Of a DNA stretch of 32,974 nt, positions 8,294 through 16,124 are shown piece after piece; the stretch's first letter is position 1, and each line of letters opens with the position of its first letter. Made by a program: the position numbers and the translations under genes. The notes beneath the pieces were generated by a model, which saw nothing but the letters and a program-made list of their open reading frames with translations, was not told the origin of the DNA and ran no database searches. The DNA is from Polaromonas sp. (lineage in GTDB: Bacteria; Pseudomonadota; Gammaproteobacteria; Burkholderiales; Burkholderiaceae_C): positions 1 to 32,974 of the forward strand of contig JANYGP010000035.1 in the NCBI GenBank assembly GCA_025362315.1. The letters are read 5' to 3'.

Positions 8294-10186
8294 ATGACAT
8301 TTGAAGAATTGAATTTGGCTCCGGCCTTACTGAAAGCCGTGCTTGAGCAAGGCTACGACACTCCCACCCCCATCCAGGCACAAGCCATTCCCGCCGTTTT
8401 GGCCGGTGGTGACTTGCTCGGCGGTGCGCAAACTGGCACGGGTAAAACCGCAGCCTTTGTACTACCGATGTTGCAGCGGCTGACCAACGAGCCGCGCCTG
8501 ACCAACCGGCGCGGCGTGAATGCCGTGCGTTGCCTCATCATGACGCCCACCCGCGAACTCGCCGCACAGGTTGAGGAAAGCGTGCGCGTTTACGGCAAAT
8601 ACCTGGAGCTGACATCCATGGTGATGTTTGGCGGCGTCGGCATGGGTGCGCAAATTGAAAAGCTGCGGCGCGGTGTTGACATTCTCGTCGCTACCCCCGG
8701 CCGCTTGCTTGACCACGCTGGTCAAGGCACTCTGGACCTGGGCCAGGTGCAGGTGCTGGTACTCGACGAAGCTGACCGCATGCTGGACATGGGCTTTATT
8801 CACGACATTAAAAAAGTGCTGGCGCTTGTGCCCAAGCAAAAGCAGACATTGCTGTTCAGCGCCACCTTCAGCGATGAAATTCGTGACCTGGCCAACGGAT
8901 TGCTGCGCGACCCGCTGCACATACAGGTCACGCCGCGCAACACCACGGTGCAGCGCATCACGCAAACCATTCACCCGGTGGGCCGCGCTAAAAAGAAGGC
9001 GCTGCTGACGCACATCATCAACGAGCACAACTGGAGCCAGGTGCTGGTGTTTACGCGCACCAAGTTTGGCGCCAACAACGTGGCCGAACATTTGACCAAA
9101 AACGGCATTGAAGCGCTGGCCCTGCACGGCAACAAGAGCCAGACGGCCCGTACCCAGGCACTGCAAGGCTTTAAAGACGGCACGATACGTGCGTTGGTAG
9201 CTACTGATATCGCAGCACGTGGCATTGACATTGACGAGTTGCCGCACGTGGTGAACTACGAGATCCCGAATGTCAGCGAAGACTATGTGCACCGCATTGG
9301 CCGCACCGGCCGCGCTGGCAACAGTGGTGAAGCGGTGAGTCTGGTGTGCCTGGATGAAGAAGGCTTCATGCAGGAAATCGAGCGTTTTACCAAGCAGAAC
9401 ATTGAAGTCGTCAAGGTACCCGGCTTTGAAGCCGAACCTGACGAGCGGGCCGAGCCGCTGGCCATGGGCCGCCAGACAATCTGGGGTGGCCTGGGCAAGC
9501 CGCCAGGCCGCGACGTGATGATGGCTGCGGCCAAAGCGGCGCGAGGCGAGATGATGACGCGCATTCGTGACTCGCGCGCTGGCCAGCCTGCACGTGGAAA
9601 TTCAGGTGGGGGCGGCGGTGGCGGAGGCCGTGGCGGCAACGCAGGCCGTGGCCGTGGGCCTCAGGACAGCATGAATGCTGGCGGCAGCGACAACCGTGAA
9701 AACTCCGGTGGCGGTAACTTCGGACGCGGCCCACGCACAGCCAACCCAGGCCAGCCTCGGTCAAACTCAGGCTACAGTAACAACGGTGGTGGTAGCGACC
9801 AGCCACGAGGCGAGCGTCGCCCGCAAGGTCCACGGCCTCCAAGGGATGATCAGCAACCGCGCACACCGCGCGACGAAATTCAGCGCCAGGACCCACGCGG
9901 CCCGCGTGTTGACATGGGCGAGCAGCGCAACGACTTTGATGAACGCCAGCCATCCAGCCACGTGTCAGCAGGCTTTCCATCGTCTGGCTTGCCTGCCCGC
10001 GGTAGCCGGGGCGGCAACCGCGGTGGTGGTGGCAGTGGTGGCGGAAATCGCAGCGGCGGCGGTGGAAACCGGGGCGGTGGTGGTGGTGGTGGTGGTGGAA
10101 ACTGGGGCGGCGGCGGCTCACGCTCTGGTGGTGGCGGTGGTGGCGGTGGTGGCAGCCGCAGCTCAGGCGGCGGGTTCCAGCGCTGA
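8294..10186 (+). CDS. rhlE: RhlE-type DEAD-box RNA helicase with long Gly/Arg-rich tail
   Basis: ATP-dependent RNA helicase used in ribosome assembly, RNA turnover and cold response. The 630-residue product has all DEAD-box motifs: Q motif (GYDTPTPIQ), [27 protein letters not shown] ([13 protein letters not shown]), SAT, RGIDIDE and [10 protein letters not shown]. From about residue 435 the sequence becomes a roughly 195-residue low-complexity tail rich in Gly, Arg, Asn and Pro with RGG-like repeats, expected to bind RNA and promote condensation. The last 60 codons contain runs of GGT/GGC prone to slippage. The ATG at 8294 gives the family start MTFEELNL; a GTG lies 7 codons upstream. Neither has a good ribosome binding site. 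Confidence 0.93.
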   Translation: MTFEELNLAPALLKAVLEQGYDTPTPIQAQAIPAVLAGGDLLGGAQTGTGKTAAFVLPMLQRLTNEPRLTNRRGVNAVRCLIMTPTRELAAQVEESVRVYGKYLELTSMVMFGGVGMGAQIEKLRRGVDILVATPGRLLDHAGQGTLDLGQVQVLVLDEADRMLDMGFIHDIKKVLALVPKQKQTLLFSATFSDEIRDLANGLLRDPLHIQVTPRNTTVQRITQTIHPVGRAKKKALLTHIINEHNWSQVLVFTRTKFGANNVAEHLTKNGIEALALHGNKSQTARTQALQGFKDGTIRALVATDIAARGIDIDELPHVVNYEIPNVSEDYVHRIGRTGRAGNSGEAVSLVCLDEEGFMQEIERFTKQNIEVVKVPGFEAEPDERAEPLAMGRQTIWGGLGKPPGRDVMMAAAKAARGEMMTRIRDSRAGQPARGNSGGGGGGGGRGGNAGRGRGPQDSMNAGGSDNRENSGGGNFGRGPRTANPGQPRSNSGYSNNGGGSDQPRGERRPQGPRPPRDDQQPRTPRDEIQRQDPRGPRVDMGEQRNDFDERQPSSHVSAGFPSSGLPARGSRGGNRGGGGSGGGNRSGGGGNRGGGGGGGGGNWGGGGSRSGGGGGGGGGSRSSGGGFQR

Positions 10187-10212
10187 TCTGCCTGGCAAAT
10201 CAAATTGTGAAC

Positions 10213-10240
10213 AAAAAGCAGCTTTGGGCTGCTTTTTTGT
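10213..10240 (+). terminator. Rho-independent terminator of rhlE
   Basis: AAAAGCAGC (10214-10222) and GCTGCTTTT (10228-10236) form a 9-bp stem with a TTTGG loop and a T6 tract, 27 bases after the rhlE stop. Confidence 0.85.
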
Positions 10241-10253
10241 TATTTAATCAAGA

Positions 10254-10306
10254 GTTTAGGCTGTAGCGCCCAACATTTGTGCGCTAGTAGCTCCTGAAAA
10301 AGTAGC
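10254..10306 (-). repeat. Dispersed AGCTGCTTGCGC-type repeat
   Basis: Read on the minus strand: GCTACTTTTTCAGGAGCTAC, then TAGCGC and GGGCGCTACAGCC. It matches the copies at 11011-11058 and 20290-20333. Together with 11011-11058 it brackets the oxidoreductase gene at 10340-11017. Confidence 0.7.
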
Positions 10307-10339
10307 AGCAAGTCCATTTATATTTTCAGGGAAGTTCAA

Positions 10340-11017
10340 ATGACATCTGCAAACGCCATACCAACTGATGCCCGGGATGCACTGCTTGCAGGTGCAACAG
10401 GTCTGGTCGGGCAAGCCATCCTGGCGATTTTGCTGGGTGATGCGCGCTACAGCGCAGTGCATGTGGTGGGCCGCCGCGCGCCGTTTTTTCAGCACCCAAA
10501 GCTGGTTGTCCACATCAGCACATCGCTGACCGATTGGCCAAGCCCAGCGGTTGATGACGTGTTCATCGCACTGGGCACAACCATCAAGGTTGCTGGCAGC
10601 AAAGCGGCTTTCAAGGCCATTGACGGCGATGCGGTGGTGGCCATTGCACGTAGCGCCAAAGCTGCGGGTGCCACCCGCCTGGCTGTGGTCAGCGCGATGG
10701 GCGCTGATGCGCAATCGGGTGTTTTTTACAGCCAGGTCAAAGGGCAAATGGAAGCAGCGGTTGGTCAACTCGAATTTGCCCGGCTGGTGATTGCCCGGCC
10801 TTCGCTGCTGGCAGGGGACCGGCAGACGCTCGCGCAACCCGAGCGTCTGGCTGAAAAGCTGTCATTGGTTGCTTTCAAATTGTTTGCGCCGTTGATCCCG
10901 GCCAATTACCGCTCCGTTGACGCGGCCAGTGTGGCTCAGGCCATGGTCAGTGCGCTGCAATCGGGCGGCGCACGCCAGCAGGTGTTGCTGTCAGGCAGTA
11001 TGCAAAACAAGGCTTGA
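10340..11017 (+). CDS. NAD(P)-binding Rossmann-fold oxidoreductase (atypical SDR, HTATIP2-like)
   Basis: A 225-residue NAD(P)H-binding protein of the atypical short-chain dehydrogenase type. The nucleotide-binding loop GATGLVGQ is at about residues 18-25, followed by VVGRR. The segment LAVVSAMGADAQSGVFYSQVKGQME carries the Ser and Tyr-x-x-x-Lys-like region (YSQVKG). RPSLLAGDR is typical of the family after the active site. Substrate is unknown; relatives are often labelled nucleoside-diphosphate-sugar epimerases. AGGGAAG lies just upstream of the ATG. The final codons and stop fall within a dispersed repeat (11011-11058). Confidence 0.85.
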   Translation: MTSANAIPTDARDALLAGATGLVGQAILAILLGDARYSAVHVVGRRAPFFQHPKLVVHISTSLTDWPSPAVDDVFIALGTTIKVAGSKAAFKAIDGDAVVAIARSAKAAGATRLAVVSAMGADAQSGVFYSQVKGQMEAAVGQLEFARLVIARPSLLAGDRQTLAQPERLAEKLSLVAFKLFAPLIPANYRSVDAASVAQAMVSALQSGGARQQVLLSGSMQNKA

Positions 11018-11058
11018 AGCCAAATAAATCGGGCGCTGACAGCTACTGAAAAAGTAGC
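11011..11058 (-). repeat. Dispersed AGCTGCTTGCGC-type repeat overlapping a stop codon
   Basis: Plus strand GGCTTGAAGCCAAATAAATC then GGGCGCTGACAGCTACTGAA and AAAGTAGC. The first TGA inside it is the stop of the 10340-11017 gene, so this repeat sets the C-terminus of that protein. Confidence 0.7.
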
Positions 11059-11096
11059 AAGGCACATGTCAATCTGACGGGCCTGACTTGGCCGTT

Positions 11097-11948
11097 TCAG
11101 TCACCCTGCTGGCGCAAACGCGCGACCCGTTGGGCCACCACATCCAGGTCCAGCGCGTCCTGCGCATGGGCCAGGTACAGCTCCAGGTCAGGCACGGCCA
11201 GCGCCACTTCGCCCTGCACAGCCAATGCCATTCCCCGGTCACGGTATTCACCCCAGGCGTCGGGGTGCAGCACGATCAACCGGTTGCTGACAGCAATCAG
11301 GCGCTGCCAGTCTTCCTGGGTTTTGTGAATCTCTTTGAGGTTGCGCAGCATGCGGCTGATGATGTCGCGCGGCGGCGCGGATTGCAGGTACAAGCCCAGC
11401 GGCGCGTCCATCGAATCGTCCAGTCCACCTTGCCGCCTGAAAGGCTCCAGCCGCTCGGCCAGCTCGTCGCGGCTCAGCGATTGGCCCGTAAACGGGTCAA
11501 TCACCACCTGGCCCTTGGGCAGGTTGACCTTGACCATGAAATGGCCCGGAAATGCAACGCCCTTTGCATTCAGGCCCAGCCCATTGGCCAGCTCCAGCCA
11601 CAGCACAGCCAGGCTGATGGGGATGCCCCGGCGGGTTTTTAAAATGCAGTTGAGGTAGCTGTTGTCAGGATCGTAATAGTCATTGACATTGCCGCCAAAA
11701 CCCAGGTCGCGGAAGAAAAACTGGCCCAGCAGCCGCAGTTTTTGCAATGCCGTCGCATCTGCAGGCACGCGGCGTTTCAGGCGCAGGGCCAGCTGGTCAA
11801 CCTCGCCCAGGATTTGCTGCACGTCCAGCTCGGGGTATTCGTCCTGCGCCAGGCTAATGGCGGCTTCCAGCAGCGGAAATTGCGTGTCGCTTTCTACCAG
11901 GCTGGCAAAGTACTGCAGCGGGGTGGGTACATCCAGATTTAATTTCAT
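11097..11948 (-). CDS. SirB1-family transglutaminase-like/TPR protein
   Basis: A 283-residue protein of the SirB1 family. The N-terminal two thirds form a transglutaminase-like domain, with Cys in SYLNCILKTRRGIPISLAVL, a His in FPGHFMVKV and an Asp in VVIDPFTG as a likely triad-like set. The C-terminal third is helical and TPR-like (IHKTQEDWQRLIAVSNRLIVL...). The biochemical role is not established. It begins 42 bases after the murJ stop on the same strand and is probably cotranscribed with murJ. Confidence 0.88.
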   Translation of the reverse strand: MKLNLDVPTPLQYFASLVESDTQFPLLEAAISLAQDEYPELDVQQILGEVDQLALRLKRRVPADATALQKLRLLGQFFFRDLGFGGNVNDYYDPDNSYLNCILKTRRGIPISLAVLWLELANGLGLNAKGVAFPGHFMVKVNLPKGQVVIDPFTGQSLSRDELAERLEPFRRQGGLDDSMDAPLGLYLQSAPPRDIISRMLRNLKEIHKTQEDWQRLIAVSNRLIVLHPDAWGEYRDRGMALAVQGEVALAVPDLELYLAHAQDALDLDVVAQRVARLRQQGD

Positions 11949-11990
11949 GACCTACTTTATTCCACATTGGGCTCAATGGGTACCCACGCC

Positions 11991-13556
11991 TTAACGTTTG
12001 AACAACTTTTTCACTTTGAACCCACTGATCCAGAGTGCTACAAAATAAAGAGCACTACCTGTAGCAATGACAGTAGCCAAAAGCACAATACGGTGGAGGT
12101 AAGCGGTTCTCAAGCCGGTCCAGCTGACTGCATCAGCCGACCACAACAAAAACACGGCCAAGAGGGCACTGGCAGACACCACCTGCAGGGCAAATTTGCC
12201 CCAGCCAGGTGCAGGCTTGTAGCTGCCGCGCTTGATGAGCCCCACCAGCAGCAAAAGCGCATTGACCAGCGCCCCCACGCCAATGGCCAGCGCCAGCCCC
12301 GCGTGCTGAAAATAGGGCACAAAAACAAGGTTCAATAGCTGTGTCAGCACCAGTACCAGTACGGCAATGCGCACCGGGGTTTTGATGTCCTGACTGGCGT
12401 AAAAGCCAGGCGCCAGCACCTTGATGGCCACCAGCCCCAACAGCCCCGCGCCATAGCCCATCAGCGCAGTGGTGGTCTGCAACACATCGCGGTCGGTAAA
12501 TGCACCGTAGTGGTACAGCGTAGCCACCAGTGGCTGGGCAAAGGTCAGCAGCGCCACGGCACTGGGTACGCCCAGCAGCACCACCAGGCGCAGGCCCCAA
12601 TCCAGCATGCCAGAATATTTTTCTGCATCATTTGCGGCCTTGGCGCTAGCCAACTGCGGCATTAAAACCACGCCTATCGCCACACCCAGCAGCGCAGTCG
12701 GGAACTCCATCAACCTGTCGGCATAGCTCAGCCAGCTGACGCTGCCGGGCGTCAGGTGCGACGCAATTTGCGTGTTGATCAGCAGCGAGATTTGCGCCAC
12801 GCTGACACCCAGCAGCGCAGGCAGCATCAGCTTGACTATGTTTTTGGTAGCTGGTTGCGCCCATGCTTGCTTGGCTACAGCCCAATTCAATGATATTTTT
12901 GGCAGCAAACCGAGCTGAAGCAGTGCTGGCACCTGCACAGCAAGCTGCAGCACGCCGCCCACCATCACACCTGCGGCCAGCGCATAAATTGGCTCAATGC
13001 CATGCGCCTTGAACCACGGCGCGCCCAGCCACGCCGCTGCAATCATTGCCACATTCAGCAGCACGGGCGTGGCTGCTGGCACCGCAAAGCGCCGCCAGGT
13101 GTTAAGCACGCCAGACGACAGCGCCACCAGCGACATAAAGGCAATGTACGGAAACATCCAGCGCGTCATGAACACGGCGGCCTCAAACCCGCGCGGGTCT
13201 TGCTTCAGGCCGCTGGCCATGGCGTACACCAGCCAGGGTGCAGCGGCTACGCCAAGCACCACTGTCAGCAGCAGCGCCCACGTCAGCACCGTTGCGACGC
13301 GGTCAATCATCAGCTTGGTTTCTATCTCGCCATGCTGCGTTTTGTTGGCGGCCAGCACCGGCACAAAAGCCTGACTGAAAGCGCCTTCGGCAAACAGCCG
13401 CCTGAAAAGGTTGGGGATGCGAAACGCCACGTTGAAAGCGTCGGTCAGCGCGCTGGCGCCAAAGGTTGAGGCTACCAGCAGCTCACGCACCAAGCCGGTG
13501 ATGCGCGAAACCAGGGTCAGGGCGGAGACGATAGAGGCGGATTTAAAAAGGGACAC
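11991..13556 (-). CDS. murJ: MurJ, lipid II flippase
   Basis: Polytopic inner-membrane protein of the MOP exporter superfamily that flips lipid II outward for peptidoglycan synthesis. The 521-residue product begins MSLFKSASIVSALTLVSRIT and has the hallmark SRITGLVRELLVASTFGAS, DAFNVAFRIPNLFRRLFAEGAFSQAFVP and LPALLGVSVAQISLLINTQI segments, with about 14 predicted helices. It is divergent from rpsT, a common Burkholderiales arrangement. Residues about 219-240 are encoded by DNA similar to a dispersed repeat (12837-12903), although the protein there still fits the family spacing as I remember it. Confidence 0.95.
   Translation of the reverse strand: MSLFKSASIVSALTLVSRITGLVRELLVASTFGASALTDAFNVAFRIPNLFRRLFAEGAFSQAFVPVLAANKTQHGEIETKLMIDRVATVLTWALLLTVVLGVAAAPWLVYAMASGLKQDPRGFEAAVFMTRWMFPYIAFMSLVALSSGVLNTWRRFAVPAATPVLLNVAMIAAAWLGAPWFKAHGIEPIYALAAGVMVGGVLQLAVQVPALLQLGLLPKISLNWAVAKQAWAQPATKNIVKLMLPALLGVSVAQISLLINTQIASHLTPGSVSWLSYADRLMEFPTALLGVAIGVVLMPQLASAKAANDAEKYSGMLDWGLRLVVLLGVPSAVALLTFAQPLVATLYHYGAFTDRDVLQTTTALMGYGAGLLGLVAIKVLAPGFYASQDIKTPVRIAVLVLVLTQLLNLVFVPYFQHAGLALAIGVGALVNALLLLVGLIKRGSYKPAPGWGKFALQVVSASALLAVFLLWSADAVSWTGLRTAYLHRIVLLATVIATGSALYFVALWISGFKVKKLFKR
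12837..12903 (+). repeat. Dispersed-repeat-like stretch inside murJ
   Basis: The plus strand CTATGTTTTTGGTAGCTGGT then TGCGCCCATGC and ATATTTTTGGC aligns base for base over long stretches with the copy at 15911-15985 (CTATGTTTGTGATAGCTGCT then TGCGCCCATAA, and ATTTTTGG at the far end). It stays in frame within murJ. Confidence 0.5.
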
Positions 13557-13594
13557 GGCTAGAGTTTAGGCGGTGATTGCCCATGCATTGATCT

Positions 13595-13637
13595 GCTTTT
13601 GCTTTTGCTTTTGCTTTTGCTGGCACCATCGTATAAT
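13595..13637 (+). promoter_or_regulatory. rpsT promoter with a hexanucleotide tandem repeat in the -35 region
   Basis: A perfect TATAAT is at 13632-13637. Upstream lie four exact GCTTTT units (13595-13618) followed by GC. The repeat supplies the best -35 candidate, TTGCTT at 13611-13616, with a 15-bp spacer. Gain or loss of a unit would leave a similar hexamer in place. Confidence 0.6.
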
Positions 13638-13704
13638 CATGGGCTTCGCTTGAAACATCCGCAGACCACTTTCAGACCCGTCTGAACTCATTAGGAATCA
13701 ATTT

Positions 13705-14016
13705 ATGGCAACCGCCAAACCCAAGAAAAAGAACCCGCGCCTGGCATCAGGACGCAAACGCGTCCGCCAGGACGTCAAACTCAATGCTGCAAACACATCG
13801 CTGCGTTCCAAATACCGCACCGCTGTCAAAAACGTCGAAAAAGCCGTTGCAGCTGGTGACAAGGACAAAGCCAAAGACGCATTTGCCAAAGCGCAAAGTA
13901 TTGTTGACACCGTGGCCGACAAAGGCATTTTTCACAAGAACAAGGCTGCGCGTGACAAGTCCCGCCTGGCATCTAAGGTGAAGGCCCTGGCATTAGCTAC
14001 TGCGAAAGCCGTTTAA
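13705..14016 (+). CDS. rpsT: 30S ribosomal protein S20
   Basis: Primary 16S rRNA-binding small-subunit protein. The 103-residue product is lysine- and alanine-rich with the S20 pattern: [18 protein letters not shown] at the N-terminus, [16 protein letters not shown], and [20 protein letters not shown] near the C-terminus. TAGGAA lies about 8 bases upstream of the ATG. It is a single-gene unit with a strong -10 upstream and a clear terminator downstream, divergent from murJ. Confidence 0.97.
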   Translation: MATAKPKKKNPRLASGRKRVRQDVKLNAANTSLRSKYRTAVKNVEKAVAAGDKDKAKDAFAKAQSIVDTVADKGIFHKNKAARDKSRLASKVKALALATAKAV

Positions 14017-14021
14017 CCAAA

Positions 14022-14039
14022 GCTGCCTGACCCGGCAGC
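14022..14039. other. Hairpin after rpsT without T tract
   Basis: GCTGCC (14022-14027) pairs with GGCAGC (14034-14039) across a six-base loop, five bases after the rpsT stop, and is followed by A residues. It may protect the mRNA 3' end; it is not a classical terminator on the plus strand. Confidence 0.4.
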
Positions 14040-14105
14040 AAAAAGCCCGGAAAGTTCGTCAAACAACTTTCTGCCGTTTTGCAGGGTGTGAATACCAAGT
14101 GAAGT

Positions 14106-14134
14106 AAAAAAGCCGTCGCAAGACGGCTTTTTTT
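14106..14134 (+). terminator. Rho-independent terminator of rpsT
   Basis: A6 then GCCGTC, loop GCAA, GACGGC and T7. The A and T runs extend the stem, so it could work in both directions. Confidence 0.92.
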
Positions 14135-14172
14135 ATTAGCGCTGCAAAATCAAGGGCCACCCATACTTTCAA

Positions 14173-15042
14173 ATGCCAAGCCCCGTGCCACAAGTTATCA
14201 AACCGCTCATCATTTTCTCGCATGGCAACAGCTTCCCGGCCAGCACCTACAGTGCGATGACGGCCAGCTTGACAGAACGCGGCTACACCGTCAGAGCCAT
14301 TGAAAAGCTGGGCCACGACCCTGCCTATCCCGTCACCAGCAACTGGCCGCATCTGGTGCAGCACCTGGCGGACTTTGCGCAATTACAAGCCAGAGAATCC
14401 GAACTGCCTATCGTGCTGGTTGGCCATTCATTGGGCGGATTTTTAAGCCTGATGTGCGCGGCCTTGCATCCGGGCCTGGCCAATGGGACGCTGCGCGGCG
14501 TGGTGATGCTGGACTCGCCCATCATCAGTGGCTGGCGCGCCAAGGCGCTGGAGCTTGCAAAACTGACGCGGCTGGTCGGCCGCCTGGGGCCAGGCGCCAT
14601 CAGCCAAAAGCGCAAAAACCGGTGGGCGTCAAAACAAGCGGTGTTTCAGCACTTTCGGAGCAAAAAAGCATTTGCCCTGTGGACTGACGAGGCATTGCAC
14701 GATTACGTCAACCACGGTACGGAGCACGATTCCGGGCAGCACCGCCTGGCCTTTGACCGCCGCATAGAAACCGCTATTTACAACAGCCTGCCGCACAACA
14801 TGGGCGCACTGGTGGCCAGGTGCCCACCGCAATGCCCGGTGGCATTTATTGGCGGCATGCAATCCCTTGAAATCGGCAGGGTCGGGCTGGGTTTGACGCG
14901 GCGTGTGACGCAAGGCCGCCTGCGCATGATTGAAGGCAGCCACCTTTTTCCGATTGAGCATCCGCTGGCAACTGCCGCAGCTGTCGATGAAGAAATAACC
15001 CGCATGCTGCAGGCAAAAACGCCCGGGCTGAATAAGGTTTGA
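14173..15042 (+). CDS. Alpha/beta-hydrolase
   Basis: A 289-residue cytoplasmic alpha/beta-hydrolase with no signal peptide. The oxyanion-side motif FSHGNSFPAS is near residue 16 and the nucleophile elbow GHSLGG places Ser at residue 86. A C-terminal His is in GSHLFPIEHP, and an acidic partner probably lies shortly before it. Substrate is unknown. The ATG follows the rpsT terminator by 38 bases and lacks an obvious ribosome binding site, so it may start close to its own promoter. Its stop codon lies in a 14-bp tandem repeat shared with the converging gene. Confidence 0.85.
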   Translation: MPSPVPQVIKPLIIFSHGNSFPASTYSAMTASLTERGYTVRAIEKLGHDPAYPVTSNWPHLVQHLADFAQLQARESELPIVLVGHSLGGFLSLMCAALHPGLANGTLRGVVMLDSPIISGWRAKALELAKLTRLVGRLGPGAISQKRKNRWASKQAVFQHFRSKKAFALWTDEALHDYVNHGTEHDSGQHRLAFDRRIETAIYNSLPHNMGALVARCPPQCPVAFIGGMQSLEIGRVGLGLTRRVTQGRLRMIEGSHLFPIEHPLATAAAVDEEITRMLQAKTPGLNKV

Positions 15043-15077
15043 TGGTCAGGGTTTGATGGTCAGGGTTTGATGGCCAG
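15036..15077. repeat. Three tandem 14-mers at a convergent gene junction
   Basis: GGTTTGATGGTCAG occurs at 15036-15049 and 15050-15063, with a one-base variant at 15064-15077. The first copy supplies the TGA of the plus-strand hydrolase. The second supplies the TGA of the minus-strand hydrolase. Unit number could therefore change without harming either protein. Confidence 0.9.
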
Positions 15078-16025
15078 CCGCTGCGGGGTGGTCAGCTTCA
15101 AGGGGCTGCCAAAATGCCATGCCAAAAAGTCAAACAGCCGCTGGTGCGATGCTTGCTTGGCTTCTGGATTGCCGCCCACCATGGCCATGCCGCTGGCCGT
15201 GCTGCCCACGCCTGAACGCTCGACAACTTTGGACAAGCTGTCAAAGCCGTGGTAGCTGCCGGGGTAGACCACGAGGTCAAACGGCGGACCAGACGTGAGG
15301 CGCATTTGTTCGTGAAAAGTGACGCAATGTCTGGCAGGTGTCCAGTTGTCCAGCTTGCCCACCATCATCAACATGGGTGCATGCAACTTGTAATTGCCAC
15401 CCTTGGGCAGACTGAAGCAACCCGGGTAAAAAGCCACCGCCGCTGTCGGTCGGTGCAGCTGTGCCGCTACAAAACTGTCGTTGGCATTCACCACCGTCAG
15501 CACAGTTTGCGCGCCGTGCGACCAGCCCACCACTGCCACGCGCTTCGTGTCGACGTCCGGCTGCGCCCCTAGCCAGCGCATGGCGGCAAAGACGTCTTCT
15601 CGCCTGTCCAGCTCGGTAATGCGGCGCTGCGCATTGGGCGTACCGCAAATTGACTTTTCCCCACTCGGTGTAAAACTGTCGGGAACCAAAAAATCATAGC
15701 CCTCGGCATTGAAGTAAGCAGCGTAGCGCGCCAAAAAAGGGGACAACTTGTCATTTGCATCAAGCGGGCCACCGCAGCCGTGCAGGCCAATGATGACGGG
15801 CTTTGATTTGCTGGCATTCTCAAGAGTGACAACGGCCGGAAACCAGAATGCCGGAATGCTCAGTTTGCTGTCGGTGGAATCGAAAGCCACAATTTTCGGA
15901 GCTGCTAATGCTATGTTTGTGATAGCTGCTTGCGCCCATAATGCAAGGTCTATAACCAGTATCTTTATAATTTTTGGTATATCAAATGCGTTTGATCCGT
16001 CATTCCCGCAAAGGCGGGAATCCAT
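15060..16025 (-). CDS. Exported dienelactone-hydrolase-like protein with repeat-derived N-terminus
   Basis: An alpha/beta-hydrolase of the dienelactone hydrolase type, 321 residues from the ATG at 16025. GLHGCGG forms the oxyanion region. The likely triad is Ser169 (GWSHGAQ), Asp226 (GKLDNW) and His259 (SYHGFD). Mature-domain similarity starts at about APKIVAFDS. Upstream is a signal-peptide-like stretch, KIIKILVIDLALWAQAA then ITNIALA, with a plausible ALA cleavage site. This stretch is encoded by a dispersed repeat (15911-15985), and the start codon MDSRLCGND lies in a separate inverted-repeat element (15998-16114). No ribosome binding site precedes it, and a TTG at 16070 is an alternative. 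The true start is uncertain; the catalytic domain is intact. Confidence 0.75.
   Translation of the reverse strand: MDSRLCGNDGSNAFDIPKIIKILVIDLALWAQAAITNIALAAPKIVAFDSTDSKLSIPAFWFPAVVTLENASKSKPVIIGLHGCGGPLDANDKLSPFLARYAAYFNAEGYDFLVPDSFTPSGEKSICGTPNAQRRITELDRREDVFAAMRWLGAQPDVDTKRVAVVGWSHGAQTVLTVVNANDSFVAAQLHRPTAAVAFYPGCFSLPKGGNYKLHAPMLMMVGKLDNWTPARHCVTFHEQMRLTSGPPFDLVVYPGSYHGFDSLSKVVERSGVGSTASGMAMVGGNPEAKQASHQRLFDFLAWHFGSPLKLTTPQRLAIKP
15911..15985 (+). repeat. Dispersed AGCTGCTTGCGC-type repeat encoding a signal-peptide-like segment
   Basis: Core GATAGCTGCTTGCGCCCATA on the plus strand, ending in ATTTTTGG. In the minus-strand gene at 15060-16025 it encodes the hydrophobic segment that resembles a signal peptide. 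Confidence 0.75.
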
Positions 16026-16114
16026 GGACGCGCGAAGACCGGAATCCAGTCCGTTCGTGAACTTGTACAAAAATTTAAGCCCTGCAACGGATTCCCGCTT
16101 TCGCGGGAATGACG
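15998..16114. mobile_element. 117-bp MITE-like element bounded by two dRS3-type palindromes
   Basis: Both ends carry ATTCCC-N8-GGGAAT (16002-16021 and 16091-16110), the dRS3 pattern described in Neisseria. The outer 12 bases are exact inverted repeats (CGTCATTCCCGC / GCGGGAATGACG), and the inner flanks GCGGGAATCC / GGATTCCCGC also pair. No coding capacity for a transposase. It sits between the uppP 3' end and the hydrolase gene and could also terminate transcription. Confidence 0.85.
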
Positions 16115-16124
16115 CAGATATAAA

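Noticed and set aside
8462..9292. 276-codon minus-strand frame inside rhlE
   Set aside because: It lies fully antisense to a well-conserved helicase, with no recognisable protein family and composition as expected of a shadow frame.
9411..10121. Minus-strand frame of 236 codons with a poly-His start across the rhlE tail
   Set aside because: It is the antisense of the Gly-rich repeat codons; the low complexity explains the open frame and there is no ribosome binding site.
9880..10203. Minus-strand proline-rich frame opposite the rhlE tail
   Set aside because: It is the antisense translation of GGT/GGC runs, with no independent support.
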